DNA from: Cerrena zonata
Lineage: Eukaryota > Basidiomycota > Agaricomycetes > Polyporales > Cerrenaceae
DNA: 64,000 nucleotides
Assembly: GCA_038087015.1 (NCBI GenBank)
Contig: JASBNA010000036.1
Coordinates: forward strand, 1 to 64,000
Direction of reading: 5' to 3'
In this document: positions 8,380 to 19,495 of the stretch, in pieces
Position numbering within the stretch: position 1 is the stretch's first letter
Layout of the letters: each line of letters begins with the position of its first letter
Notes under the pieces: generated by a model
What the model was told of the DNA's origin: nothing
Databases searched by the model: none
What the model saw: only the letters and a program-made list of their open reading frames with translations
Translations under genes and position numbers: made by a program

Positions 8380-11300
8380 TTAAATGTCAGATCGAAAAAT
8401 AGCATTAGGGTCTTTGAGAGCTCGGCGAAGAAGAGTGAGTGCCGTGTGTGAAGATGTAAGTGGGCGTTGAATAGGTGCAGTTTCATGCTGAGCAGGGGGC
8501 ACAAAATAATCAATAGCTGTGTTCTGATTATCTGATGCAGGAGTTGTGAAAACTGAATCAGGTATAGTATCAGCCCAATAGTCCTGCAATGCTGGTGAAT
8601 CAGGTCGACAAGGTAGAGACCGATCTAGAGGAGGAGGTCGTTGGGCTGGGGTGGGATAGGAAAGAGGTAGCGAAGAAGGTTGATGAGGATTGGGAGCTTG
8701 AGCATTAGAATTAAGAGTTCTAGCTCCAAGATTAGCTTGAATCTCCAAAATGCCATTAGCTATAGCATTCTGAATGGTAGAGTCAACCTTGTTGAAATGT
8801 TCTTTACAGATAGTTTGAAGACTGTCTTGAATAACAATCCCAATACTACTCTGAAGATCATCCAAAAAGCTCTGTAGAGGCATACTTCCACTGCCTGAGT
8901 AACCACTTCCTTGACCACTCCATCGGCGCTCTTTGAGAAGGGATTGTGCTGCAGGAAGAGGGCCCTGTCCTAGACTAAGCAAATCATGCCATAGCTCACA
9001 AAACTTGCGAAACTCTCGCATCCGATCACTAGTAAGAAAGGCCAATTCTCCAAAAACCCGTGCGTACGTTCGAATAGCCTCCTGAGACCCATGACCAGAA
9101 GCCAAATCTCCAACTTCATCGATAATATACTGCTGATAGATGGAAGGGAGGTATTCCCGCTTCAAAGCAATACACATGTGACGCCATGAACGACGGGTCA
9201 GACAGCAGCCAAAATAGTTCTCGCTTATCTCCTCCAAAGCTCTCCCAAAGGCATCCGCAGTGGTATGTTGATTATAAGCAACAAAGAAATACTCCTCATA
9301 TAGAGTAGCAAGCTGCATATTGCATGTGCCTTGTTCTGCAAGCAGGCTTTCAATAGGTCGGAGCAAAATGAGATAATCCAAAAGAATTTTCTCAAGGCGG
9401 TGAGGGCAAAGCATGGGAATAAAGTCGAGTGCATCCTTGATCTTGGTAGTTTTAAGTCGCTGGTTAACAAACCAGAGACCATAACTATAAAAGACATTTC
9501 GCAGAAGGTCTGCATTGCGAATGCGAGTTTCGATGTATTCCTCCCCACGCAGCGCCTGGCTAGGAATCATATAAGCAGCAACTGACAGCAATCGGTTGAT
9601 AGCTGACAGTTTGCGCAATACAGTTTGACAATTTCCTAACTTCCAGTGAAGCTTTCCATTGACATCAAGATCTGCAACCGAGTTTTTGTTCTGGGGATTC
9701 ATAAGGCGTTCGAGAACAGGGTGGTGTTGCTGAGAAAGCGATTCTTGATTGAGGAATGAATGCTGGCAGTTTTTGAGAGCAAAGTTATCAGAAAAATCTG
9801 ATGGTACCTCTGCATGGAGACCCCCTGTGAGCTCATGGATGCTCTTTTCAATCTCCCCAAGTAGTTTAGCTAAACCACTGCGCAGATCAGATAGATGAAG
9901 AGTGCTTTCTTGATACGTCAAAGACTTTCGGTCAGGAGACCAAACAATAGTCGGTGCTGCTGGAGATCGAATAAGCAGACTTGACACATATGCCATGTGA
10001 TGTTTCAGCATAATGAAAGGGCCAAAGTTATCATCAGAGAGATATCTCTGCGCATGAGCTTTCACTGCTCTGTACATATGTCAGAAATATAAGAGAATAA
10101 AAAAAGAGAAAGAAACTTACCCAAAAAGCTTTTGATCGCTGTAATTATCACGTCGCTGATAAGCTTCATAGAAGTAGATACAGCGCAAGCTATATTGCCA
10201 TTTAGCAATAACTTGGGAGTAGTCGTCTGGTCCACGGAATCCTCCATCCTCTCGCAATGCCCATATTGCTATCCAGCAAGTTAAAGGACATTTCCACCTA
10301 TCAGAACATGCCTCTGGGTTTGGAGTTGCCACTGATGCTAACAGAAATTGATGTAAAGCATCTACAGCTGATATCTCCTTCTCGTTTCTCTCCATAATTG
10401 CATATAGCTCAAGAGCTTTACTCTTTGCAATGTCTGACAGAGGTAAAGAGTAGTCTGACTTTGCTACTCCTTTGACTGTACGGAGAGCAAAAGCAATGAA
10501 CTTGGTGACAATTGTGGCATATTTTGTAAGTGAAGTATTGTTCTCTAGAACAGAAAAGCCTGTGGAGGTATTGGGATCACTATAGAGCAAATACACTTAG
10601 TATATTATCTATAAATATAATTGAAACTGACTTACAGTGGATATTGCAGTAACATTCGTCGGATACCATGTTCACAAGGACGAATGAGATCTCGAACCCT
10701 CTTGTAATAGGCCAATACAATAGACTGAACCCCACAAAGAATAGGTGTCTTTGCAGTGGGTATTTCAGCATCTTGTAAAAGCTCCTTGCGAGACCTTGCA
10801 CTTAAGCGCCAATTGGTAAGATGTATATGCCACATAGTGAAGTCCATTAAGGGGGGAACATCATTAGGTTGCAATACAGGGATAGTGGTAGTGGTGATAA
10901 GTGGTCAAAGGTTGTGTTGCAAATACTCGGTGAATGCATTTTTCTCTTGGGGAGTTGGAGCATTGACCTCGAAATATCTCTTCGGCACCATAAAGAGAGA
11001 CTGGCAAAATGCAGCCTGCATGCAATTTACAATAGGCCACGGAGCCTGAGGGTGTTTCTCGTAGATATGCTTCTCCATAGTTGTCTTCTCAATGCATACA
11101 TAGTGACATATAGTGCACTTGAGTCCAGAGAGAATATCGATGTATGGAACAGGTTGCTTGTTCATCGGAGGGTTAATGTTGGTGCCAGTACAAAGATTGT
11201 AGTAGCAACAAATCATGGAAATGAGCTGATCGCAGGAATCGGGTCTGATGTTATGCTTGTGCAGATGGGTTTTAAGGGATTGCGGCTCCACAGCGGTATT

Positions 11301-12091
11301 GCAAGATCTGCAGATGATGATTCTGAGATCGCGGTGTACGCAGCAGTCAATATCATCAAGTGACATACTTTGAATGACAATGGAAGATCCATCGGCATCC
11401 AGGTAAGGCCTGAGATACTGCTCATAATCACCATAACCATCCAAGTGATCTGGCTCTGCCTGCACTCGATGAGGTTGACGCATAGCAGAGTTAGGAGGTG
11501 GGTTTGAAACACCCTCAGGAGATAATAAGGGATCATAGTGTGAAGTAATGATGCGTTGATCATCTTCAGCAACAGCACTAGCAATATCTGCACCATATCT
11601 GCCACCAGGAGGAGGGCAGGGAGTAGGATCTGGTAGCATATACTGTAAGGCATCACCAGAAGAAGATTGAGCAGGTGAGGTTCTTCCTTGGCTTTGATCT
11701 GATACAACAATGAGAAACTTAGATTAATTTCAATAGATAATATTAAGCAAAACTTACTAGAAATATAGAAAGATTCTAGTTTCTTATCCATAGCATCATG
11801 ATGCTTTTTAATATGTCCAGGGACACGCTTGTTGCTTTTAAGAACAACTTCGCATCCATAGGGACAGACATAAGTGCCATCACTTTGGCGAGTCAACTTT
11901 TTCATTTCAGCTAAAATAAGAATGAACAAGAGATATCAATCATAGATAAGAAAAAACTTACACTTGTAGTTGACATAGGTGACATAAATACTGTGATAGT
12001 CACTTTTGTGAGCAGCAAGTGTCTTTGGACTGTTGTGAGAATAAGAACATTTATCACAAAAGTACATATTTGTGTTAGCAGTAGAAGACAT
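8380..12091 (-). pseudogene. OrsD-type C2H2 zinc-finger gene with one in-frame TGA
   Basis: Model: complement(join(8380..10069,10121..10579,10636..11698,11758..11910,11962..12091)), 1165 codons with all phases agreeing; the four introns are 51-59 nt with GTAAGT donors. The N-terminus has C2H2 fingers (FCDKC...H-x4-H near residue 11; CPYGC...HIKKHH in exon 2). A central OrsD/DUF3505-like region follows, with CRSCN...HLHKH and CTICHY...HIYEKHP. The long C-terminal region is unrecognised. One TGA at 10905-10907 (reading QHNL-stop-PLITTTT) interrupts exon 3, and the frame is open on both sides, so a CGA-to-TGA change is the simplest reading. OrsD proteins are widespread, multicopy and poorly understood in fungi; nucleic-acid binding is inferred from the fingers only. 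No helicase partner is seen nearby. Confidence 0.72.
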
Positions 12092-12519
12092 TTGGGATTG
12101 TTTGTAAAAAAAAGGCTGGAAAAAATCTAGCTTCGAGGAGATGATGATGGTTCAGGTTTAAGTTTAGATGCGTGGTAAATTCACTCTTATATATCAGAGC
12201 TAAATTGTAACTGAGATTATAGATTAAAACTCAGATGGTATTAAGCATTACTAAAAATATAACATTCTATGTATTATCTATTTTGACTTTGATTTTACAG
12301 GTCTAATATAAAACTGAGTTAGATTAGATAATTTTAGATGCCATAGTATAGTTCTAGATTGGTCAATGCAATAAAGTAAGAAAATATTTGAATAAGTTTA
12401 GTTGAGACACTGTAGAAATATTAAATATTACAGATTTTTGAAGCCTGTTCTAGTTGTAAATAGTACAAAAGAAAATTAAAAAATTAGATAAAGTTAGTAT
12501 TTCTGGCAGCAGAAATAGA
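12092..12519. other. AT-rich intergenic spacer
   Basis: Upstream region of the OrsD-type gene, with nothing recognisable. About 70 bases before the inverted-repeat core (roughly 12450-12519) are a diverged inverted match to 26016-26070, so the true outer edge of the large element may lie here. Confidence 0.5.
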
Positions 12520-13233
12520 CTGCAGTATATATTTTACAAAGTTCACTTGGTTGAGGAAATATTAGAACAGTTGAAGCCATTGTAATGGTCAAATTGAAGA
12601 TTGAAGATTTGAGAAAAAAAATACAGACAACTGAAACTTGTTATTTTGACATTGATGAGTGACATTGACAGAGAAATAACAAACCAATGAGAAGATACAA
12701 GGTATACAACACTCATAAACAAGTAGTCACAGTGAGAAATATACAGAGAACTTGCTTTGGTGCAGAAAAAGTAAAATTGAAACAGTGAGTATGTTTGATA
12801 TTTTGATTGAATGGAAGAGTTGAAGACAGTACAGACATTGTACAATGAGAAAAGTAGTGAGGTAACAGTAGATACACAGGTTGAAGAGAGAGAAAAGAAA
12901 GTAAGAGAGAAAAGTTACCATTTTAGGAAAACAGTGAGTACGACATCTGTAGCGGTGTCAAAAAAAAAGATAAAATGAGGAGAGTTATTAGAATGAAGAG
13001 AGATGATGGGAGAGAAGTCACATGAGCTAGAAGGCGGTGCCCTAATTACCGGAGTAACGATAGACACTGGCGCGGCTTGAACCTAGGGCTCTGCCACGCC
13101 TCCATGCACGAATTAACGCGTTCAACCAACTGAGCTATGCACACTTGCTATATTTCAGTGGTACCTGCCCCATATACCCTTTCTTAGATAAGATAAGACA
13201 CATCTGCCTTCCTCTCCTTATCTTTCCTCTGAT
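12520..13233 (+). repeat. Left inverted-repeat arm
   Basis: Reverse complement of 25301-26015. The only difference I noticed is one base in the A/T run near 12960-12970 (AAAGATAAAA versus AAAGGATAAAA). It begins CTGCAGTATA and ends CTTTCCTCTGAT. Inward homology continues imperfectly to about 13330, with an extra segment containing two CACCGGTAATT-type units. Confidence 0.9.
13030..13150 (-). mobile_element. tRNA-derived SINE-like sequence in the left arm
   Basis: On the minus strand, an A-box-like ATAGCTCAGTTGG (13126-13138) and a B-box GGTTCAAGCC (13074-13083) stand about 45 nt apart, as in RNA polymerase III promoters. The D-arm and acceptor pairing are poor, so it is tRNA-derived and not a working tRNA gene. 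It is followed by a 3' domain TACTCCGGTAATTAG shared with the element at 17560-17721. Confidence 0.6.
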
Positions 13234-13985
13234 TATCTTGCCTCACCGGTAATTTCCACCGGTAATTCCCACCGCCAGTGCTTTTCCATAATTATTTACA
13301 GAGTTGTTTTCCCACTTATTCACGCAATAAATTAGAGGGAACCACAGGTATTAGATTGCGCTGTCAAACTAGAAAACTATCTACAATATTCTGGATACAA
13401 GTGTGTAACATAAGAAGGTCAAATTTCCAAGATAAACTAGCATAAATTAAACTAAATATAATCCATCCCAAGTTCACGACCACAAATATACAGTAAAGCA
13501 AGATAAAATGTAACTTTACAGAGCAAGAAATCTATCCATGTTGAGATATTTAGTTTGTGGCAGCTGCCTGTTCAGACTCCACATTCATATTGTCCAAAGT
13601 CTGCTGGACAAAGGCGGCAAGAGAACTTTGATTGGTACCCGAATTTACAGAAGCAGCTAAATAAAATACAAGTCAGACTGAGAAAAATAAAGCAAGTTAG
13701 ACTATGAATACATACCTGGTGCAGTTGCCTGCATACCCGATGAACAGGCCTGAGGCTGGACCTCCATGTTATTTGTACCAGCTGAATTTGGAGATGCCAC
13801 TCCCTTGTTGATCTCCATATGATCATCAGGCAACTCGCGCTCCTTGTCGACATCCATGGTATCTTCATGTTCCTTAAGAGAATTACTGGTGAGTATTTTA
13901 ATGCATTCATCCAGATCGTCCTCTTTCTCTGCCTCTTTCCTGTGCTCGCGCTGAGTGGGAACAAGATCCTCCTCAGAGGAGATCG

Positions 13986-14700
13986 CACTGGATCGTGGCC
14001 CGAATTTTAGGCTTCATAAAAGTAAGGTCAAATTTTATAAAAAGTCTCTTACAAAATATGATTTTAAGCACCTAAAAATTGTCAAAAAATGCAGAATTTC
14101 AGCAAAATTTGATGAATCATAAAATCCTTGGCTAATTCAGACTTTTGTATCTAATTTTTAGACTTTAGAAATATTGAATTGTTGTTTATTTTTTATTGGA
14201 GAAAAGTTTACTATGCAAAATTCAAAATTTTGACACACTTTTATTTCCCTAGAAAAAATAATATAATTGTATATATCAAAATAAAGTGTTATAAATAGAG
14301 AGCCTAGAGAGAAGATATAGACTACTATTGTTGGTAAATCATAGTCTCTGCCAATTATACTATCTGATAGAGATATTTAAGTATGTAATATCACTGACCT
14401 TTCCAAATTAGCAGTTTAAATTTTATATTACTTTTGGAGAAACAAAAGTGTGTCAAAATTTTGAATTTTGCATAGTAAACTTTTCTCCAATAAAAAATAA
14501 ACAACAATTCAATCTTTCTAAAGTCTAAAAATTAGATACAAAAGTCTGAATTAGCCAAGGATTTTATGATTCATCAAATTTTGCTGAAATTCTGCATTTT
14601 TTGACAATTTTTAGGTGCTTAAAATCATATTTTGTAAGAGACTTTTTATAAAATTTGACCTTACTTTTATGAAGCCTAAAATTCGGGCCACGATCCAGTG
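13986..14700. mobile_element. Foldback MITE 1, 715 bp, TCG target duplication
   Basis: Termini are CACTGGATCGTGGCCCGAAT and its reverse complement. The two halves are long imperfect inverted repeats of roughly 300 bp around an AT-rich centre. It is flanked by TCG at 13983-13985 and 14701-14703. The CACTG ends and 3-bp duplication are those of CACTA (CMC/EnSpm) elements. It has no transposase, so it is non-autonomous. Confidence 0.82.
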
Positions 14701-14776
14701 TCGAGTCGTCTTCTTCATCCTTATCGCTGCGGTCCTCAATTTTTTTCTTGCGGAGTTCCCTCCTCTTCTCTGTTCA

Positions 14777-15491
14777 CACTGGACCGTAGCCCAAATTTTG
14801 GGCTCCATAAAAGTAAAGTAAAATTTTATAAAAAGTCTCTTACAAAAGATGATTTTCAGACCCAAAAAATGATCTAAAAATTCTAAATTGCAGCAGAAAT
14901 TAATAAATCACAAAAACCTGTGCAAATTCAAACTTTTGTATCTACTTTTCAGAGTTCAAAAAAGCTCAATTTTCATACATTTTTTGCTAAGGCAAAATTC
15001 AGTATGCAAAATTCAACATTTTGATATACTTTTATTTTGTCAAAAATTATAATATAATTTTATATATTAAAATACAGTTTCATAGATAGATAGCCTAAAG
15101 AGAAGATATAGACTACTATTCTTAGTACATCATGGTCCCTGTCAATAAGACTATTTGATGGAGATACTTAGATATACAATACTATTCATCTCACCAATTT
15201 AGCAGTTTAAATTTTATATCAGTTTAGGAAAAATAAATGTGTGTCAAAACTTTGAATTTTGTATTCCAAATTTTGCTCTAACAAAAAATGTATCAAAATT
15301 GAGCTTTTTTGAACTCTAAAAACTGGATACAAAAGTCAAAATTTATATAGGTTTTTGTGATTCATCAAATTCTGCTGCAATTTTGAATTTTTACATCATT
15401 TTTTGGGTCTAAAAAGTATATTTTGTAAGAGACTTTTTATAAAATTTTACTTTACTTTTATGGAGCCTGAAATTTGGGCTACGGTCCAGTG
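14777..15491. mobile_element. Foldback MITE 2, 715 bp, TCA target duplication
   Basis: Same length and architecture as MITE 1 but visibly diverged (CACTGGACCGTAGCCC termini; flanks TCA at 14774-14776 and 15492-15494). It is placed inside an intron of the host gene, seven bases from the acceptor side (exon begins at 14769), so it may be tolerated by splicing. Confidence 0.82.
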
Positions 15492-17398
15492 TCACCATGC
15501 TGTAATAGACAAAACACGTCTTGTAAATGCTATATTGAATATTCAGGTAATTGACTTGCCTTCCAACCGAGCCTTGCTTGACCGAGTTCTTTCTTCACGT
15601 GCCTTTCTCTTGACCGCCTGTCTGCGCTCCTTCCTCTGGTTCTTGAGCATCGCATGTTCAGCAATCATATTCTTCAATTCCACACTGCCTTTCTTGACGA
15701 TGTGAAGGCGCGTGGTCTCAGTAAACTTGGCAGACTTGATGTCATTGAGGAGGGCACCCTTCAGATGCTGAGCGTCCTTGGCCAGAGCGACTGTGGTGCT
15801 GTCAAAGGCACGGCGATTACCCTTGCGCATGCGAACTCGCTGGTTCATTGTAGTACAATCCCAGTGAGTCAGGATTTGACCTCCCGACCACTGGCGATGC
15901 TGAGTGCTACTCTACAGTGACAGGGATACATTAGAAGGGTGTAATGATAGGGCCAGATAGCACATACCCCAGGCAATGCATTGCCAGACTTCTCCCTCAC
16001 CAATACCAGCTCACCCGCCTTTACATACCCGCCTAAATAAATATTAATATAATGCTAGGAGATGTCGATGAGCAAATTGACATACCTCGAACACAGCTAG
16101 AGATGCTGGCGCCACATGGAACCCGCCACCCCTCCCCCGCCTCCTCAGGAGCCTTCGCATACGTGATCATATTCTTGCCTTGATCAATGGCTTGTTTGGC
16201 AGCAAGCAGCTTCTTGGGCTCCCGATTCCTGTTTTTCTTGGGTGCCAGATGAAGCTCTTTACCCGACTTCCCTTCCTGGAGCCCTTTGAGCGTGTCCTTG
16301 TGAAACTGAGCCCTTTCTTCTAGCTTTTTTACATCCTAGAAATCATATATCATATATTTCAGTATATTAAGAAATATGTTAAATAACTAAGTTACATACA
16401 TTAATGCGAGGCTTCTTGAAGTTGAGTGATCTACTGGACACGACATCCGCAATCTTATCTTGCAGCTCCTGAGGTAGGCGATCATGCTTAATAGCACTTG
16501 AGACACTTCCTTTGTATGCTGCAAGCCCGCGTTGAAAGTCAGTGGGCTCCTGGGCACGTCCTGAACCAGAAGGAGCTGCGTCTGGTGTTGGGTTTGTGGT
16601 AGTCGGAGGTGCCGGACGTGCACTAGGCGATGAAGGAGGAGCAGGGTGAGCAGAGTGTCTGTGACGTGAAGTTAATAGAACCACAGGAGGGCATTGAGGA
16701 CGTCTGATCTCGCGTGAAGATGGCTCAACGCGCTGCCTCTTCTCCTGTTCACGTCCTTGGCTGGGATCACCCGCCTTTCTCTTTTCAGCAGTCTAAGTAG
16801 ATAATAAATACATAAAACATTCAATATAGATCAAAAACTGACCCTAAGTACGCGAACACCATCGTGAACTTGAGAAATAACTTTGGCGAGATTGTCGGAT
16901 ACATTAGTCTACAAGATAAATATAGGTACGTAGTTAGCAAGGAGAAGATACGAGTTATACTTACAGCAGGGCCAGAAGGAGTCCTCTTGGGAGGGCCAGT
17001 ACCCTTGGGAGGACCAGTGACCTTGGGAGGACCGGTACCTTTGAAACTACGAGGAGGCTAAGTCAAGGGATCAGCAAGGATCCCTAGAAGCTTGACATGG
17101 CAGCAACGGGCGTGAGACACGCCAGTTGTCACCAGTCAGCAAAGAGAGACACGTACACCAGTCTTGACTAGAGGGGAGGTAAGCTATGTGAAAGATGTCA
17201 GTATGGGAAACTTGAAGCTTAAAGTCTAAATGTGTAACTCACATTGAAAGCACCCTCAGGCGCTGCGGACTTCCAATCGATGTTGGGATCCATCAGAATA
17301 AACACGTGTTGGAAGGAAATTGTGTGACTTACCTGGGAACCAGACGCATCATTGCTGGCCATCTTGTCAGAGTTGTCAGTAGAAAAAGAGGATATCCA

Positions 17399-17400
17399 CA

Positions 17401-17432
<32 letters not shown>

Positions 17433-17437
17433 AAGAG
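17399..17437. repeat. GA microsatellite
   Basis: Uninterrupted or nearly uninterrupted GA dinucleotides immediately upstream of the ATG at 17362 of the leftward lysine-rich gene, hence in its 5' leader or promoter. Confidence 0.85.
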
Positions 17438-17559
17438 GGAGGAAGACCGGGACGGCGTACTAGCACTTATGGACTAAGGAATATGGCCTAGAGTGGCCCC
17501 ACGTTGCTAAGACGGGGATCAGCGGAGCTAACCGGATATCATCTTAAGGCGCACAAGGT

Positions 17560-17721
17560 GAGGCAAGTGTACGTGGTCTAATGGGTTGAGCACTTCATGT
17601 GTATGGAGGTCAGTCTTGGGGCGCGAGGTTCGAATACCGGCCGGGTTCAATCACTCAAAGGCACCATATTGATCAGGGATCATCAGTACTCCGGTACTTA
17701 GATCCCCGCCCTCTTTTTTTT
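17560..17721 (+). mobile_element. tRNA-derived SINE with terminal T run
   Basis: A-box TGGTCTAATGGG (17574-17585) and a perfect B-box GGTTCGAATACC (17627-17638) give a clear pol III promoter. The tail contains TACTCCGGTACTTAG (17687-17701) and CCGCCCTC, then a T run at 17714-17721. The head differs from that of the arm copies but the 3' domain is related, which is typical of SINE families that share tails. It lies between the two leftward genes. Confidence 0.7.
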
Positions 17722-17808
17722 CAGTGAAACTCACATTAATTTTATTAAAGCGTAAACTACTGGAGCCATACAAGAAATGTATAAAGAGATAAAAAAAAAG
17801 AAAACTAA

Positions 17809-19436
17809 CTAGCAGGCATGGCGTTTTGCCTTGGCCACAGAACCCTCGTCGGTGAAGAAATTGAAAAGAAGCCTCTCCCCTGTGCCTTCAAAAAGGTAGG
17901 CGTAGTGAGAGAGGAGGCGGGCAGACACCGTCAGGCACTGTCCAGGGTATAGAGGGATTTTAAGATCAAGCTGGGGGATACAAAAATGAACTACGGCCTC
18001 TCCAGCAGCCAGAATGACGGCGACGGTTTCCTTCGAGTCCCCTAAGTCGATATGCATGCCGTCTGAGTAACCAGAACAGAATGCAAGAGCATTCCCCAGC
18101 CCATGGAAGTCAAACACCCCATCGCCAGCTTCATAAATCTGGGGGTACTTTTCTTGGATCAGTTTCCTGACGCTGGAATAAAATTAGTTAACCTATCAGA
18201 AACATACAAATAAGGAGCACATACCTGTCTGTGGTCTCAAAGTGAGATGGCAGCAAGGAGCGTAAGGTTTTTTCTACCTTGGGAATGACCAGTTTCCCTA
18301 AGGTACCTATGAGAGAGTGGAGGGCCTTGGTCGACTCTGCGTCTTGATTCTTAGAGTCCCCGGTAAGGAATATATCTTTGCTGTATTTGGACCATCCGCC
18401 CACATGGAAGGTGGGGAACACCTTGGTGTCTGAGCGGGCGACTTCGCGTGTAGGGTTTCCTCCAGCGGTGGGTTTAGTATCCATAAACCCCTTGAACGAC
18501 ACCTTCAGGATCCTCCGCGTGTCTGCGTTGATGACATTGTCATGCCTGGTGACAATGTACTCAGGCAGCCCATGTACATTGCTAGGCATGGGGACCAGAA
18601 ACCGTCCTGTGTCGGGCGCACATGGAAGCTCAGTTACCCCCAGATTCGGGAACCGGCACTCCGTCAGAACTGCCCCTGTATCCTGGTCCCTGCCTGGCCG
18701 CGTCAGGTACAAGTGGGCGTCATGCTGAATGCGATGGATGACTACCAAAATAAAAAAAACAGAATCACTTTAGTTACCCAGCATTAAATAATATCAGGCG
18801 AGTACATACCTGTGTTGAAGTCGAGAGCATCCTGCAGAGTGAGCCCCTTCTTGGCTAGTTTCTCTTGCCATTTCTCCTGGCGTTCTAATTGTTTCGCTGC
18901 CGATCGTGTTCTCTTCTTCCCCTTTTTCTCTAAAAGAACATAAACTAAGATCGGTAGGAATATCGTAATAAAATTAATTTAACGTACCTCTCGTTTGACC
19001 GTATTTTCTCGGATTCAAACTCATGTCTTCAGGGTCTCTTAGGTATTGAGGCCTTTCGCGGGGAATAGGGACTGAAAAGAAGAAGAAACCAACCATTAGC
19101 TGCAATCCGATATTATAGAGATAATCCAAAAAAAAAATGGCGAGTCGACGTTATGTGAGTTAGAGAATAGTAGTAACGATAGCTGCCGAGCCCCTTGAGC
19201 CACCACTATTGCAAGTCCACTGACAAACGCCGCGATAAATGCAGTGGTGGTCAAGAGACCACGGGCCGTACCGAAACACCACGCCCCACCAATACACGAA
19301 GAACATAAAATACAAAGATAGATAAACGACACGTACCAGGTGCAAGATGTAATCGTCGTGCTCTTAATCTAGCTAAGATAGCCTCTCGCTGCCGCTGTTC
19401 CATTCTCTTTCTCTTTGTTTCTGGACATGTACCCAT
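17809..19436 (-). CDS. 2OG-Fe(II) oxygenase, TET/JBP-like
   Basis: Model: complement(join(17809..18172,18225..18741,18810..18929,18988..19071,19337..19436)), 395 codons with all phases agreeing. The first intron is long (265 nt), the rest about 50-70 nt. The N-terminus is very basic (ETKRKRMEQRQREAILARLR; later EKKGKKRTR), like a nuclear-localisation or DNA-binding tail. The C-terminal half looks like a double-stranded beta-helix dioxygenase: HxD in GMHIDLGD, a turn before YPGQ, the distal His in LLSHYAYLFEGTGER and the 2OG-binding Arg eleven residues later. Fungal TET/JBP enzymes oxidise 5-methylcytosine in DNA and are multicopy in basidiomycetes next to DNA transposons; that substrate is an inference here. 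Other 2OG oxygenase subfamilies remain possible. It is divergent from the 876-aa gene across the hairpin array. Confidence 0.68.
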
Positions 19437-19495
19437 TGGATAGACGCGTTGATGAAAGGAATAACGAGGTGTTGAAGACGGAGGGTGATGAACAG

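Larger units (their letters stand above)
13550..17362 (-). pseudogene. Lysine-rich protein gene of unknown function, broken by a MITE
   Basis: Model without the insertions: complement(join(13550..13656,13716..13982,14701..14769,15560..15911,15968..16032,16086..16335,16400..16792,16843..16908,16965..17057,17157..17183,17243..17269,17333..17362)). All phases agree and give about 581 aa. Features are a Pro/Gly repeat (three GPPK units), a Ser/Pro-rich linker, then a basic helical region with a KKLEERAQFHKDTLKG stretch, a WSGGQILTHWD motif, a Lys/Arg-rich coil (NQRKERRQAVKRKAREERT), and an acidic C-terminal tail. The composition suggests a nuclear, nucleic-acid-associated protein; I recognise no domain. 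MITE 1 (13986-14700) sits inside a coding exon between the Asp/Glu codons and brings stops, so this copy should be inactive. MITE 2 lies in the preceding intron, just upstream of its acceptor. Confidence 0.6.

Noticed and set aside
12543..12921. Two identical short frames on each inverted-repeat arm
   Set aside because: Identity follows from the arms themselves; the sequence lacks coding features and occurs within terminal-repeat DNA.
13060..13145. Working tRNA gene in the arms
   Set aside because: A and B boxes are present but the D-arm and acceptor do not pair well and the variable part is too long; a tRNA-derived SINE fits better.
19072..19336. A separate small membrane protein in the first intron of the oxygenase gene
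   Set aside because: Hydrophobic frames there overlap in several registers and the flanking splice sites give a coherent phase for the oxygenase without them.
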